Assembly (NCBI RefSeq): GCF_964204645.1
Contig: NC_134030.1
Span: 4,317,855 to 4,381,854, forward strand
Origin: Tubulanus polymorphus
Lineage: Eukaryota > Nemertea > Palaeonemertea > Tubulaniformes > Tubulanidae
Direction of reading: 5' to 3'
DNA: 64,000 nucleotides
Part shown: in pieces, positions 54,291-64,000 of the stretch
Numbering within the stretch: position 1 is the first letter of the stretch
Layout: each line of letters opens with the position of its first letter
The notes under the pieces: generated by a model
Databases searched by the model: none
What the model saw: the letters and a program-made list of their open reading frames with translations, nothing else
Told to the model about the DNA's origin: nothing
Translations under genes and position numbers: made by a program

Positions 54291-54539
54291 GCGCGGGTCC
54301 AATACCTGCATGGTGAATTTTTTTTATCCCTATTGCCCCCCCTGGCCCTGCAGTAAATAAGAATTTATCGGTAGAGGCCTTTATCTATTTGTAGATGAAA
54401 TCAAAATGGAAAATGTAATAATTACAATTGATAGTTGAATTTATTTATTTATAATCGTACAAGTGCAGAATACATAAGAATATTGGGACTCGAAAACGCT
54501 AGCAGTGGAATCGACGTTTCATGTAAGAATTCTACATTT

Positions 54540-54600
54540 GTCCCGTGAGGACCCACGTCCCGTCACAGGCCCGTATCATCTCACGGGACGCTGCAGTTTA
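54540..54600. promoter_or_regulatory. RBM7 upstream region with inverted GTCCCGTGAG/CTCACGGGAC pair
   Basis: About 70-125 bases before the RBM7 start, the minisatellite core CTCACGGGAC appears once forward (about 54587) and once inverted (about 54541), with CACGTCCCGTCAC between. These look like stray copies of the neighbouring minisatellite inside the RBM7 promoter or 5' UTR. A role in expression is untested. Confidence 0.4.
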
Positions 54601-54665
54601 ACTCATACGAGAAAAAGAAACTTGAAATAAATCATCTTGGGCATATAAATGTGTAACGAAAAATT

Positions 54666-55773
54666 ATGATGAATGAAAAAGAGAAGTGTTTGTTTGTTGG
54701 CAATGTTCCGGACGATACTACTGAAGAACTTTTATACGAATTGTTTCTACAGGTAGGTAAAAATAATTCAGACTCTATTAGTTAGTTACCTACTGTATTA
54801 TTAGTATAGGCCTACTAATCGTTGGTGGTGGTAAGCTTTTTATAGTCGGATGGGCTTACCACCAACGGATGTGGTGGTTTGTGAAAATATCCGATCGTGA
54901 AACTAAACCACAGACAGGTTACTGACTAACTTACGAGGTAAACAACAGCTAAACTGAAACAAGCAATATACTGCGTTACATTTGTTTTTTTTTCACTTTC
55001 AGGCAGGGCCATTAGAAAAAGTCCACATTCCTATCGACAGAGAAAGTGGCAAAAAAAAGCGATTCGCATTCGTCAATTTCAAACACGCGGCGTCCGTGCC
55101 ATACGCGATAAACATTTTAAAAGGTGTTAAACTGTTCGACAATCCTCTCGATCTGCGAACGAAAAGTGGAGCATCCCACAGCCAGCTGCACAGTCCGGGT
55201 TTGGGATTGTTGCCTCATCCGAACGTCGGCACCGGTGTCATACCTCCTAAAGCCGTACGAGAACAGCAGTCGAATACGAACTCTAAACGAGGAAGTGTTC
55301 AAAATACGAACATTTCTATACCGGCGAGGGAAAACGGACATCAGGAAAAACTGAGGCTTCTCGAGCTACCACAACAACCGATCGTACAGATGATGGCGCC
55401 ATCTGGGCAGCCGTATTCGAACTCGATGACGAATCGGTCTCTATCGTGCCCGGGATTACCGTTGAATATGTTATCTGCGGCTCCGGGTTTTCTGATTCCG
55501 AATAATTTCCCCGCGCAATTCCCGCCGTCGTACAACGGACAACCGTATTCTCCTCAACCGGTGCCGAATAGTTTCCTCGATAAACTACGCGTTTACGATC
55601 GAATTCAACCGATGCCGTCGAGACACGGCGGTAATAACGAGTCACATCGGCGTAATCACGGTAATCATCGCGGGGGTAACGAACAGACGCCGTATAGTCG
55701 ACACGAGCGATCGTCCTCATATTCAGCGTCGTCGAGCAGACGTTCACGAGATCATCGCAGCGCACGATACTGA
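54666..55773 (+). CDS. RBM7: RBM7-like RNA-binding protein, complete, 2 exons, 285 aa
   Basis: RBM7 is the RNA-recognition subunit of the NEXT complex (with ZCCHC8 and MTR4), which feeds promoter-upstream and other short nuclear transcripts to the exosome. Exons: 54666..54752 and 55003..55773. One RRM fills residues about 7-85, with RNP2 LFVGNV (9-14) and RNP1 KRFAFVNF (48-55). The linker AGPLEKVHIPIDRESGKKK and the block following RNP1, including SVPYAINILKGVKLF, closely match human RBM7 (AGPVIKVKIPKD, SVPYAMNLLNGIKLY). The C-terminal 190 residues are low-complexity, rich in Pro, Ser and Asn, ending in an RS-type tail RSSSYSASSSRRSRDHRSAR. Two consecutive Met codons begin the frame. The vertebrate paralogue RBM11 is the main alternative. 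AATAAA at 57185..57190 is a likely poly(A) signal. Confidence 0.93.
54778..54929. mobile_element. Short (152-bp) copy of a TTAG-ended MITE inside the RBM7 intron
   Basis: Begins TTAGTTAGTTACCT and ends AGGTTACTGACTAA. Two internal stem-loops are visible: GGTGGTAAGC with GCTTACCACC, and GTGGTTT with AAACCAC. The same two blocks form the ends of the 848-bp element at 61830..62677, so this is an internally deleted relative. No clear target duplication is seen here. Confidence 0.65.
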
Positions 55774-57190
55774 CGAGTAATTAACGAGTCTTATTTTGAA
55801 GCAATAATTAGTGTTCTTACAGCTTCAACCAACTTACGAGCAACTGGCCCCGATTTTCAAGAAATGCGTCTGGAGTCTCGATTCCCTTATTACCCCGAAT
55901 AATTTATGATTCAGCTGGTTTTGATTGAACGGATTTGCTTTTCAGGAATAATAGCAATTCATGAGGTGTAAAGGAAATCTGGATTAAAAACTTGCGACCG
56001 GCTTTTATGAAGTTATTCCGTAATCGGAAACCTGTGTTACAGTCAGACACTGTGGAATAGAACAATAACCGCAATCTTCAAGATTTCTCTTTGTATGACT
56101 TCTTTCTATGGATTTTATTTTCTTGATTTGAAATATTTTTAGTCTACTCTTTGTGTTCATTTTAAGCTCTATTTTGGTTTTCTTCTCGTCTTATATAGAA
56201 CCATAATGAGGACATTCAAACATTTAGTATGGCGAGTTTAGTAGTTAGTTTATAGTTTATAGCGAGGAAAGTATTTTATCGTGCTTTTATGGAAAAATCT
56301 TAATGCATTATTTTTCAAGATTTATATTGATTTCGTCTTGAAATGTGAAACTGGTGCTGGGCTCCAGTAGATGATGGCAGTGTCTAGACTTCAGAATCAG
56401 AATCAAAAACTGAGGAAGTTCATGGACTCTGAAAAGTGTTAATATTAAATCAATACTTAGGAAGTGAAGACACTGATATCATCTACAATGTATATAATTG
56501 TGAATGCCTGTTAGTATTTAATTCAAGCTGCTGTTTTTGTAAATTATTTTAGTATTCACACAAACAAGCCATCACGCCTAGCGATCAAAACAAAATTTAG
56601 TTTTAGTTAAGTGTCGTGTTGATGATTATTTCCTTCATATTCACCTCAATATTCATCGCTTCAGGAACCGAGGAGGCCGATTCTTACTTCGGAATCTCCA
56701 CCATCTCCAATATCAGATGGAACGCTTGTAATCTCCAGCTATCACTTATGTAAAAATCTTATTAACCTCATTAGCTATAATTAATACTATGAATAAGGTT
56801 TTGGAAATAGAACAATCCTGGAATGTACTGTTTCTTTGGAATGAATTTCTGCTATCTTCGCATTTGTTACTTATTTGACTGAACTATTCAATTGTGGATC
56901 GCAATATTGTGTTCTCCAAAATTATGAGTGAATTATTCTTGTTGCAGTGGAACCGTTTTTCCTGGCAGCTAATAACCAAATTTTGCAAATACTGGCAAAA
57001 ATAGAATGAATGTACATAAATTGATACATATGTTTAAAGTAGACTGAACAATGAATATATCTAATGATAGTTAATCTGTTTAATGATATTGTATAGTAGA
57101 TATTATTTTGATCATTTTATTACACACATTGTAATTGTAATTCTTACAATGAAAGTTTTTATAATTTAGAACTTGTAATGAATGAATAAA
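55774..57190 (+). other. RBM7 3' UTR, ending at poly(A) signal 57185..57190
   Basis: AT-rich sequence with no gene. AATAAA at 57185..57190 is followed by a GT/T-rich stretch and faces the convergent CENATAC gene. Confidence 0.5.
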
Positions 57191-57716
57191 ATAGATGAAG
57201 AAATATGTACGACAATATTGTGGACTTGGGTGAATTTCTATGGTTGTAGAATGGAATCTTGTTACAATGAACTTCAGGTGATGTAAAAATCAGTTACTAG
57301 ATGAGGCAGATCATTTTCAACTGAAAGGCAACACCATTTTTCAGAGTCCTGTCTTTATTGCCTGGAAACCACGTCTCAAAGCAGTTAATTTTCTAGAAAG
57401 CACTTTGCACAGGAAATTGTACCAAAAAGCAGTAAATCTTTGAAACTTTCTGTGAGGGAAGACCCTCAGAAATCCCTTATTTGTCATGGATCATGCCCTT
57501 TTACGCAAAGTGTGCTACCCTCAACAGTGGTCCCTGAACTGCAACCAGTGAGGGGGAATTATACCTCAAAGCGGTTGCTTGTAGTGATAGATTTAAACGA
57601 GATTCCACTGCAGCATCTAACAGTATGATTCCCTGCCACTGTATGCGAGGACAAGATGAACCATTTCCAAGTACACTTACATGAAAAAGAATATCGACTT
57701 AAGAAAATAAATCAAT
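57191..57716. other. Gap between convergent RBM7 and CENATAC ends
   Basis: No supported gene; only chance frames. Contains the ends of both transcripts. Confidence 0.4.
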
Positions 57717-57722
57717 TTTATT
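57717..57722 (-). terminator. CENATAC poly(A) signal
   Basis: AATAAA on the minus strand, only 22 bases past the CENATAC stop codon, implying a very short 3' UTR. Confidence 0.55.
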
Positions 57723-57744
57723 GGAAAATTTCAAGATTAAAAAG

Positions 57745-60700
57745 CTACGTCAGATGATTGTAAGGTCGTCTGTTATGAATAGGTAAATGTGTTGATAGAT
57801 TGACACCAGTTTCTGCTGCTAATTGTTTCACTGATGTTCGCTTTAATTCGGGAATCTTCAGGTTCTTTATGTCGCGCTTGATTTGATTCTTGAAGGCTTT
57901 CCTGCAATAAATATCGACAAAATTCTACAGCCTGGAACTCTGCTCATGGCCCGGTTTCATAGACATAAAGTCATTCGATGTTTTGCTCATTACCTTTTGA
58001 TGCCATCATTTTTATTCCAAACCCTTTCTAACATCGGCATAAATGAGGGTTTATCGACACGAGGACAGGTTTTAGCATCATTCTTTTTACTTCTGTTTCT
58101 TTCAGCTAAAAGTTGAGTGAAAAATGTGTACACATATCATAATAAAGGATTCATTCAGATAAGATCGTCACAAGTGTGCAGGAACGAGACACCAAAAATT
58201 AAAATACTTTTGACTTCTCAATGGTTCAGTTCCACAGTTCGGAGTTAAAATTTGACCCTGAGTTAACTCATTGAAAATGAACTAATTTTAACTCAGAGTT
58301 AACTCTAACTCACATCTGTGAAACTGGGTCCATGATCTTTAGGGAAAGAGTCTTAATTTTCCTGATTCTCCCAGCAGGCAAGACTAAATCCGGAATTCCC
58401 TGATCTGTATAGAACCCTGTTTTATAAGGTTAACAGTTCTCGGAAGTAACTCCCTATGACAGTCAAGAGATAGAAAATGTTTCCTCTAGTATGAAATTCT
58501 TATTTACCCTGCTCATAGTAGTCATCAATATTTGGACGCATTTCAGTTGAGATTCCATCATCTACAGCTGCCGTCAATGAAAAACTAGATGAAGACGTGA
58601 CACCATTCGAACAAGAAGGCTAAAATGTCAAACGATTGGTACATAAAATAGTTGGAATGAATACTCATTCAAATGAACAACTGCATCAGCTGGCCTCTTA
58701 GATTAGAAAATCCAAAATTCGTTGACTTGACCAGACATTCCTGATTAAATCCAGTAGGGGCTCTTTTTACAGCCATTCTTTGTACCCTGGACCCAGTTCC
58801 ACAATTCTGAGTTAAATTCAACTCTAGAGTCAACTTATTGAAAATCAACTAACTTTTAACTCAGAGTAGAGTTAACTCTAACTCACATCTGTGGAACCTG
58901 CTTTTACCTAATTTTCAAGAAAGGAGTCGGAATTCCCTGCAGGGAAAAATAACTCGGGAATTCTCTGAATTGTAAGACGAATCCCGAGCCAGAACATCAT
59001 AAGTACATACCTGTGGATTCGAAAAAGTCATCAGTCTTTCTTCCGTTCGACCATTCGGGATATTATTTTGTGACTAACAATTCAGGAAAAATCAACATAG
59101 TAACATGAAAAGTATACTGGCTAATTCATGAATGATGTAGCCAACAAACATTTCACAAAATGGTAGAAAAATTATGTTTTACAAACGAAACAAAATTTTA
59201 AATGTTTTATCCCATAATTTTTGAAAGTTTGTTTAATAAAATATTTCTAGTATTCCAAATAAACTGTTAAAGACTTTCAATAACTGTGGGGTTTCATCAC
59301 GGTTATTGTGATCTTACTGATTCTAGGCTCATGAAATTTAGTTCGGTATAAGATATGATAAGTATGAAATGATAAATTCATGAATTGAATTTCTGAGGTT
59401 GGATACATTTTTGAGACACGAACCTCAGCAGCAGAAGCAGCAGTAGCAGCAGCAGCAACCTGTTGATGTAGAGCTGTATGAATCACTGATTGTTGATGCT
59501 GCTCTGTTTCGATTATTTTAGCCCCATCCTGAAAGGAAGCACTGATTGAATAAGGAAAACTCAAGGTATTATTACTCTGCAGACTGTATCATCAGATACA
59601 GGGTCATATTTAACAGAGGGAGTCATCTTTTTCAGAACAGTGCATATATGTCAATGTTTTCATTATCCACTGAAACCTACCTGTTGTAAACTTTGATATT
59701 TAGCTGTTTCATAACGCTGGACAGCTTTCATAGCGGCTACTTGAAAACTGGTGGAAAGAAATAATGTCCATCAAATAATCATAATCTTTCATCTGGGGCT
59801 TCTACGACTTGAAAAATGAAAAATAAACCTACGATTCATATTCTTCTTCAGATAGTATGAAAATCTTTTTTTCGGTTACATGCAGCTTATTAGCGCCCCA
59901 GAATCCATCAGTAGAACTAACATGACCTGAACTTCAAAATAGAAAGAAAATGTTCAATTCATTTTGACAAAATAAAACAAACAAAATGATCAGACTCGAA
60001 TAAACCTTTAATACGTGAAGAGTGAAATACCTCTTCAGATGTTCCAGTAGGTTCCCGTATCTCACTGTCGATGTCAACATCTTCAAATGAACTTCAAATT
60101 CCTCCTGACAAAAGTAACACCAAAACTTGACGCCGTTCCCCCAACATAAATCCTCGATGATCGGTCTGTCCAGCGTCTTCAATGCTTCATTTACCTTAAA
60201 ATATGCAATACATATACTATATGTAATCTGTCTTGAAGGATCGATTATCATTACGAGGTCACTTTCTTTGTCGCTCCACAGTTTTAGCTGCGCCTCTGAC
60301 TCTGTTCTTGTCTTTCTCGTATTTGTAGTTTGGGGTGAAATGTTGCTTAGATCATCCAATATCCAAGGTACTATAAAAAAGATATATAAAGTACCTTGGA
60401 TATTGGATGATCTAAGCTACAGTTCACCCCCAAACTTAAAACTTCAAATACAAGCCCCTGTGGCTGGCTGTCGTTTCACTCAGTCCTGGCAGTGTGGCTG
60501 TCTCCACAGTGTATCTACGTTGCTCTACGATCCTGTGTAACCACCCACCCAGACACGTTCATTCAAATTCGTATGACTTTTGCCGACAGAACTACTGTCA
60601 GCATTTTTGCCTGTGTTTAAACTGCGATATCTCAGCAAATAAACAACCGATTTTGATAAATAAACTATCTACACTAACCTTATGACGTTTTGTGTTTGTT

Positions 60701-61521
60701 CATTATATTTGTTTGAGGATAAAGCCGATTTTAGTACGATTACAAAAATGATGCGCTGTTTAGCGATGAGACACGCATCGCTCAAGTTGTCTTGTTGCTA
60801 ACGAACTACGTGTTACAATGCCTAGTTTCAAAGTGAAAAAATGGAGTCATTTTTGCTATTTCTGTATTTATATCGCATCAAGCACAGACTATGATGAAGG
60901 AACCTCCGAATGAATATAATAATAAGAAAACTGAATGTTTGAGGTTTGTAAAGAGAGTTTATTTTTCACAATCGGTTTAGTGAAACTGGATTTCTGGTGG
61001 TTTAAAGCTGCAGTGATCTAAAAGTATCGAGAAAATTTCGTTCGCATCTTAGTGTCTTTGGTGGTTAAAGTGCATATCCGCACCTCTCCGCGTAAACGGT
61101 TCAATCAATTATGTTCAATATCATTGTTTCAGATTCAAAATGTCATCAGCAATTCAGTAGCCTACATTGCCATTGGTTAATTTTAAGATATCTTCACTTA
61201 GAGAGAGTAGAAAGATTTTAGACAGGATTCTGTCAGTGTCATTCAGCAGATTGCGTCAATCACGAGAGGTGCGGATCTGCACTTTTACCTCTGTGGTACA
61301 TCAGACACTAAGGTTCTTGGTGAAGCTGTCGTGTGCTTTCTTCGTTTTCAGACAGTTAGGTTACAGTTCAATACCTTTATTTCAAATTTTCTCAGCATTC
61401 TTTTCAATGTCTCCTGGTGGTGTTTCGAGTATACGTGCTTCTTGCCTTGATTGTGATTCCTACGACAGAGTACGCATCGCTGGAACTGCACAAAACTCGT
61501 ATTTGAGCTGGATTTATCCAT
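57745..61521 (-). CDS. CENATAC: CENATAC (CCDC84), complete, 9 exons, 336 aa
   Basis: CENATAC is a zinc-finger subunit of the minor (U12) spliceosome, needed especially for AT-AC introns. Exons: 61375..61521, 60031..60194, 59833..59916, 59681..59747, 59424..59528, 59011..59073, 58508..58619, 57994..58105, 57745..57901. Total 1011 nt in frame; human is 332 aa. Exon 1 holds the first finger, C16VLC19 with His29 and His35, in RCVLCRRNHNQGKKHVYSKHH (human RCPLCRQ...GHVYSRKH). Exon 2 holds the second, WCYFC(75,78) with His85/His101 and GNLLEHL. FWGANKLHVTEKKIF and EEEYESF follow, as in human FWWENKAEV. An Ala/Gln-rich stretch lies in exon 5, and a conserved C-terminal SFMPMLERVWNK block in exon 8. 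Intron 1 (1.18 kb) holds two inverted repeats. The TTAG acceptor of exon 3 was chosen over a nearby CAG because only it avoids a stop. Confidence 0.93.
58225..58335. mobile_element. Small hairpin MITE in CENATAC intron 7
   Basis: Ends GTTCCACAGTT-GAGTTA and TAACTCACATCTGTGAAACT are complementary, with TGAGTTAACTCA and ACTCAGAGTTAACTCTAAC inside. A sister copy lies at 58785..58900, and fragments of the same ends are seen in PP2A-A introns near 30860 and 32945. Confidence 0.6.
58785..58900. mobile_element. Sister copy of the hairpin MITE, in CENATAC intron 6
   Basis: CCCAGTTCCACAATTCTGAG at the left faces AACTCACATCTGTGGAACCTG at the right with paired GAGTTAA/TTAACTC blocks between. Same family as 58225..58335, inserted in the adjacent intron. 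Confidence 0.6.
60315..60452. repeat. Inverted repeat in CENATAC intron 1, arms about 57 bp
   Basis: GCTTAGATCATCCAATATCC followed by AAGGTAC is perfectly mirrored across a 19-base AT-rich loop. Weaker pairing continues outward to TCGTATTTG and CAAATACAAG. Confidence 0.75.
61048..61312. repeat. Second inverted repeat in CENATAC intron 1, arms about 45 bp
   Basis: CTTAGTGTCT...GTGCATATCCGCACCTCTC (61048..61088) is mirrored by GAGAGGTGCGGATCTGCAC...AGACACTAAG (61264..61312), with about 175 bp between the arms. Confidence 0.65.
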
Positions 61522-61820
61522 TTTTTCAGAACCCGGAAATTAAAAATAAATCTTTACCGGTACGTGCTGCCTCGAGGTGGTGGTGTTGAGAATTAAACAA
61601 CAGTATACGGAGACGTCATGTGTCCGCTAGTACCCAGTCCGTCTCTGTACCTGTCTCTCGTACCCACTCAAATTCTAATGAAGACTTTATTGAACATTTT
61701 ATTGCTATCGATTTCGGCGATTAATATTCATACGATTTCTATTTCTATTCTATATATATGGGTTCGGTACCCAGTTATAGAATAACCATGTTTTTCGCGA
61801 CTGATGCCTCTAATCAGAAT

Positions 61821-62685
61821 AGATCTGGGTTAGTTAGTTACCTAATCGTTGGTGGTAAGCTTTTTATAATCGGATGGGCTTATACCAACGTTAGGGATGA
61901 CAAGGACCAAAACACGGTTGAAAAAAGTAACACTTCAAAAATATACTTTCTATCCACTTCAGTCCACAATAAATGGCTTAATTCACAAACTAACACAGGT
62001 ACCTTTCGAAATAATCCAATTCTATGTATGTTTCGAGTGATTAATCAACATTATTTTGAGAAATTAATTAATTTCCTTACAAATTTCGCCATTGGCCGCC
62101 ATTTCTCTGTATTGCACATGTGGCATGATAAGACAAGGGGACCTACAAGGATTTAGATAAAACTTTCAAGACGAAACGACAATTTTTATTTTTGATGGTT
62201 TTCCAACCTATATTTCAAATCTTCGTGTTTTCCATTATAAATAATGAAATAATAAATTCTGGTAAAAGAAAAATGTGAATAAGTGTTGATTTCTTAATAT
62301 TTTTCAATTTCGTCGTTTCGCTTCGTTAGTTTGTGCTGTAGTCCTGGCCTCAGTCCACAGGTGCCAGCACCTCCAGTAATTTTCAAAATGGCAGCTGTTG
62401 ACTCTACGGAAATTTACTCTCACTTTACGGCCGATTTGCACATGGATTAAGATCGTCAGGTGAGGTGTTATAGGTATCAGACAAACTACGAATCTGTTGT
62501 GTGTCGATTACAACAAAAATTTGACGGATATCTTAAGAGACAATGAAATGCCAGGCAAATTACTCGTCAGTCAAATTGGCTGACGAAGATTTCATACAAA
62601 AATGACCTTCCCATTCCTGACTGTGGTTTGTGAAAATATCCGATCGTGAAACTAAACCACAGACAGGTTACTGACTAGATCTGGG
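61821..62685. mobile_element. 848-bp non-autonomous TIR element with AGATCTGGG flanks
   Basis: The element starts TTAGTTAGTTACCT (61830) and ends AGGTTACTGACTA (62677). GATCTGGG, preceded by A, flanks it on both sides (61821..61829 and 62677..62685), an 8-9-bp target duplication. Its two ends match the halves of the 152-bp copy in the RBM7 intron. The 720-bp middle encodes no recognisable transposase; the 132-codon frame crossing its left half starts outside the element and is a chance frame. Confidence 0.7.
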
Positions 62686-64000
62686 TATACTATGACGCAG
62701 TACTTGAATCCCGGCCAACATCAACCAAAATTGTTGCTTGTTTGATTTTACATTCTTCGGGAAACCCCGGAATCCCGTAACACTAAATCACACAACATGG
62801 AATTACAATGAATAAATCATGGACATTGGACTCGGGAACTTGAGTCTCGCATCGCCGGCTCGTTTCACTGAGTCGCGCCGGTCCTTGGAAGGTATAAGAG
62901 GTGGCTGCCGTCCAGGACAGGCTTAGCCCATAGTCAAAACAATTTAAAACAAATTATTCATTGTTCATTTATTTTAGAAACAATTTGTATGTTGTAAAAT
63001 AAGAGTGAGTTTCAGAAAAAGGCAAGGCTTGTCGGTGACTGACGAAAAAGGAATGTTAGAATAAATGTAGTAGTTGGTTAATAAAGAACTAAGTTAAAAA
63101 TATAACTACGATAAATATTTGGATTATGGAAATACAACACACTCAATATGCTACATGAATATGACAGTTTGGAATGGATTTCAAAGAGGATTATAAATTA
63201 ATAAGTAAATAATGGCGTTTCATCCTCGATTTGAAAATATTCAAACTTTAACTGTATTTTATAGTGTGACTAATTTGATTCCAAAGTTTAGGACCTCCTC
63301 TTCAAGCTCAAGTGTAGCCTGTTCATCGAAATTCGTATTATGGTCTCATTCAATAGATAACTAAACCCATATATGCCAGAACAAAAAGTTTAGGACCGTT
63401 TAAGATTTTATTACGTTAGTATTTCTATTAACGACAAAATGGCGATTAGTCCTCGATGGTGATGCATTGACCTCAAAAAGATCAGGCGAACGTGCAAGGT
63501 AGAAGGTTAAGTGAATGACAATGATACATCTACCCGAGACGAATTATCAAAGAGCCAATGGGCAGGAAGGAGATGAATTCACCGAAGGTCCTATGTTATT
63601 CTAATAAGCCTGTTTTATGATTAGAAAAACGAATAACTACAATCAAAGTTTACACAGTTTACAATTTACCGACACAACTACAGTCGGAATGTCGGAATTT
63701 AAATGCTAATTTCCAATAAGATCACACTGCATATTTTTCATCTCCAATGTATTACGTTTTGTCATCACTCAAGTTAAGCGTTGAACAAAAAATCGCTCCT
63801 GTCAAATTAGAAAATCCCTGTCCAATACAACGCTCAGTTTAAGGGCCAGCTGTATCAGTCGTTCTTAAGTCCATTAGTAATCTTACATTTTAAGACTATA
63901 TAGTCTTAGTCAGTTGACCACATATAACGTTGGTAAATTGGCCACATAACTAAAGTCGGTTTTAGACTAGTGTTTAATGACTGTGCAACTGGCACATGGG
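62686..64000. other. No recognised gene
   Basis: AT-rich sequence with scattered short frames and no splice-supported exon, RNA gene or array. A GGTATAAGAGG near 62890 resembles a TATA box but has no supported transcript. Confidence 0.4.

Noticed and set aside
55316-55765. 149-codon minus-strand frame
   Set aside because: Antisense of the RBM7 coding exon, whose plus-strand frame has a clear RRM and RBM7 homology.
60315-60452. Possible microRNA precursor from the perfect 27-bp stem in CENATAC intron 1
   Set aside because: The stem is perfectly paired and extends outward into a longer diverged inverted repeat, which suits a MITE or inverted duplication; no small-RNA evidence is available.
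60494-60685. Plus-strand frame with CRQNYCQHFCLCLNC, resembling a cysteine-rich finger
   Set aside because: Short, inside CENATAC intron 1, with no recognised partner exon; I first considered it as the missing CENATAC N-terminus but the true exon was found at 61375..61521.
61167-61589. 140-codon plus-strand frame
   Set aside because: It lies over CENATAC exon 1 on the opposite strand; the minus strand encodes the conserved zinc finger with a good donor.
62395-62460. Good start context with frame MAAVDSTEIYSHFTADLHMD
   Set aside because: Stops after 20 codons, lies inside the 848-bp mobile element, and no donor precedes the stop.

Overview
This is a window of animal nuclear DNA, most likely from a marine invertebrate of the lophotrochozoan type. 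That guess rests on intron-rich genes with GT-AG introns, close similarity of the predicted proteins to vertebrate orthologues, and heavy loads of tandem and fold-back repeats; the exact phylum cannot be told from the sequence. I read six gene models by joining exons by eye, checking splice sites and reading frame. Five are complete and one is cut by the window edge.

Layout. 0.6-2.3 kb (-): first two coding exons of a CLASP microtubule-binding protein, running off the left edge. 2.9-19 kb: almost entirely repeats. These include four ~178-bp repeats, a 28-bp minisatellite, a ~7-kb satellite with a higher-order organisation of about 2.2 kb (7.75-14.64 kb), a homogeneous 94-bp array (14.65-15.9 kb), and further 28-bp and 15-bp minisatellites. 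21.8-26.3 kb (-): cystathionine beta-synthase in 14 coding exons, 524 aa. 26.83-27.99 kb: a fold-back element with a perfect 8-bp target duplication, hAT-like. 28.5-33.7 kb (+): the PP2A scaffold subunit A, 14 exons, 591 aa, with a long putative 3' UTR. 37.6-39.4 kb (-): oligoribonuclease REXO2, 5 exons, 227 aa, with two in-frame start codons that suggest mitochondrial and cytosolic forms. 40-54.3 kb: repeat territory with nested inverted repeats, a large diverged inverted repeat (about 42.9-45.1 against 50.9-52.8 kb), two decayed LINE ends and a 30-bp minisatellite, plus one orphan candidate terminal exon. 54.7-55.8 kb (+): RBM7-like protein, 2 exons, 285 aa. 57.7-61.5 kb (-): CENATAC/CCDC84, 9 exons, 336 aa. 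61.8-64 kb: a TIR element with target duplication, then sequence in which I see no gene.

How the genes relate. PPP2R1B, REXO2, RBM7 and CENATAC all lie on human 11q23, so the right two-thirds of the window looks like a remnant of an ancestral linkage group; CBS and CLASP are not from that human region. REXO2 (nanoRNA decay), RBM7 (nuclear exosome targeting) and CENATAC (minor-spliceosome factor) are all RNA-processing genes, but nothing here shows co-regulation. RBM7 and CENATAC converge tail to tail; CBS and PP2A-A diverge head to head with the fold-back element between them.

Limits. Exon edges were placed by eye from splice consensus and protein homology recalled from memory. Repeat boundaries are approximate to a few tens of bases. 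Most other open frames in the window are chance frames in repeats or antisense shadows.
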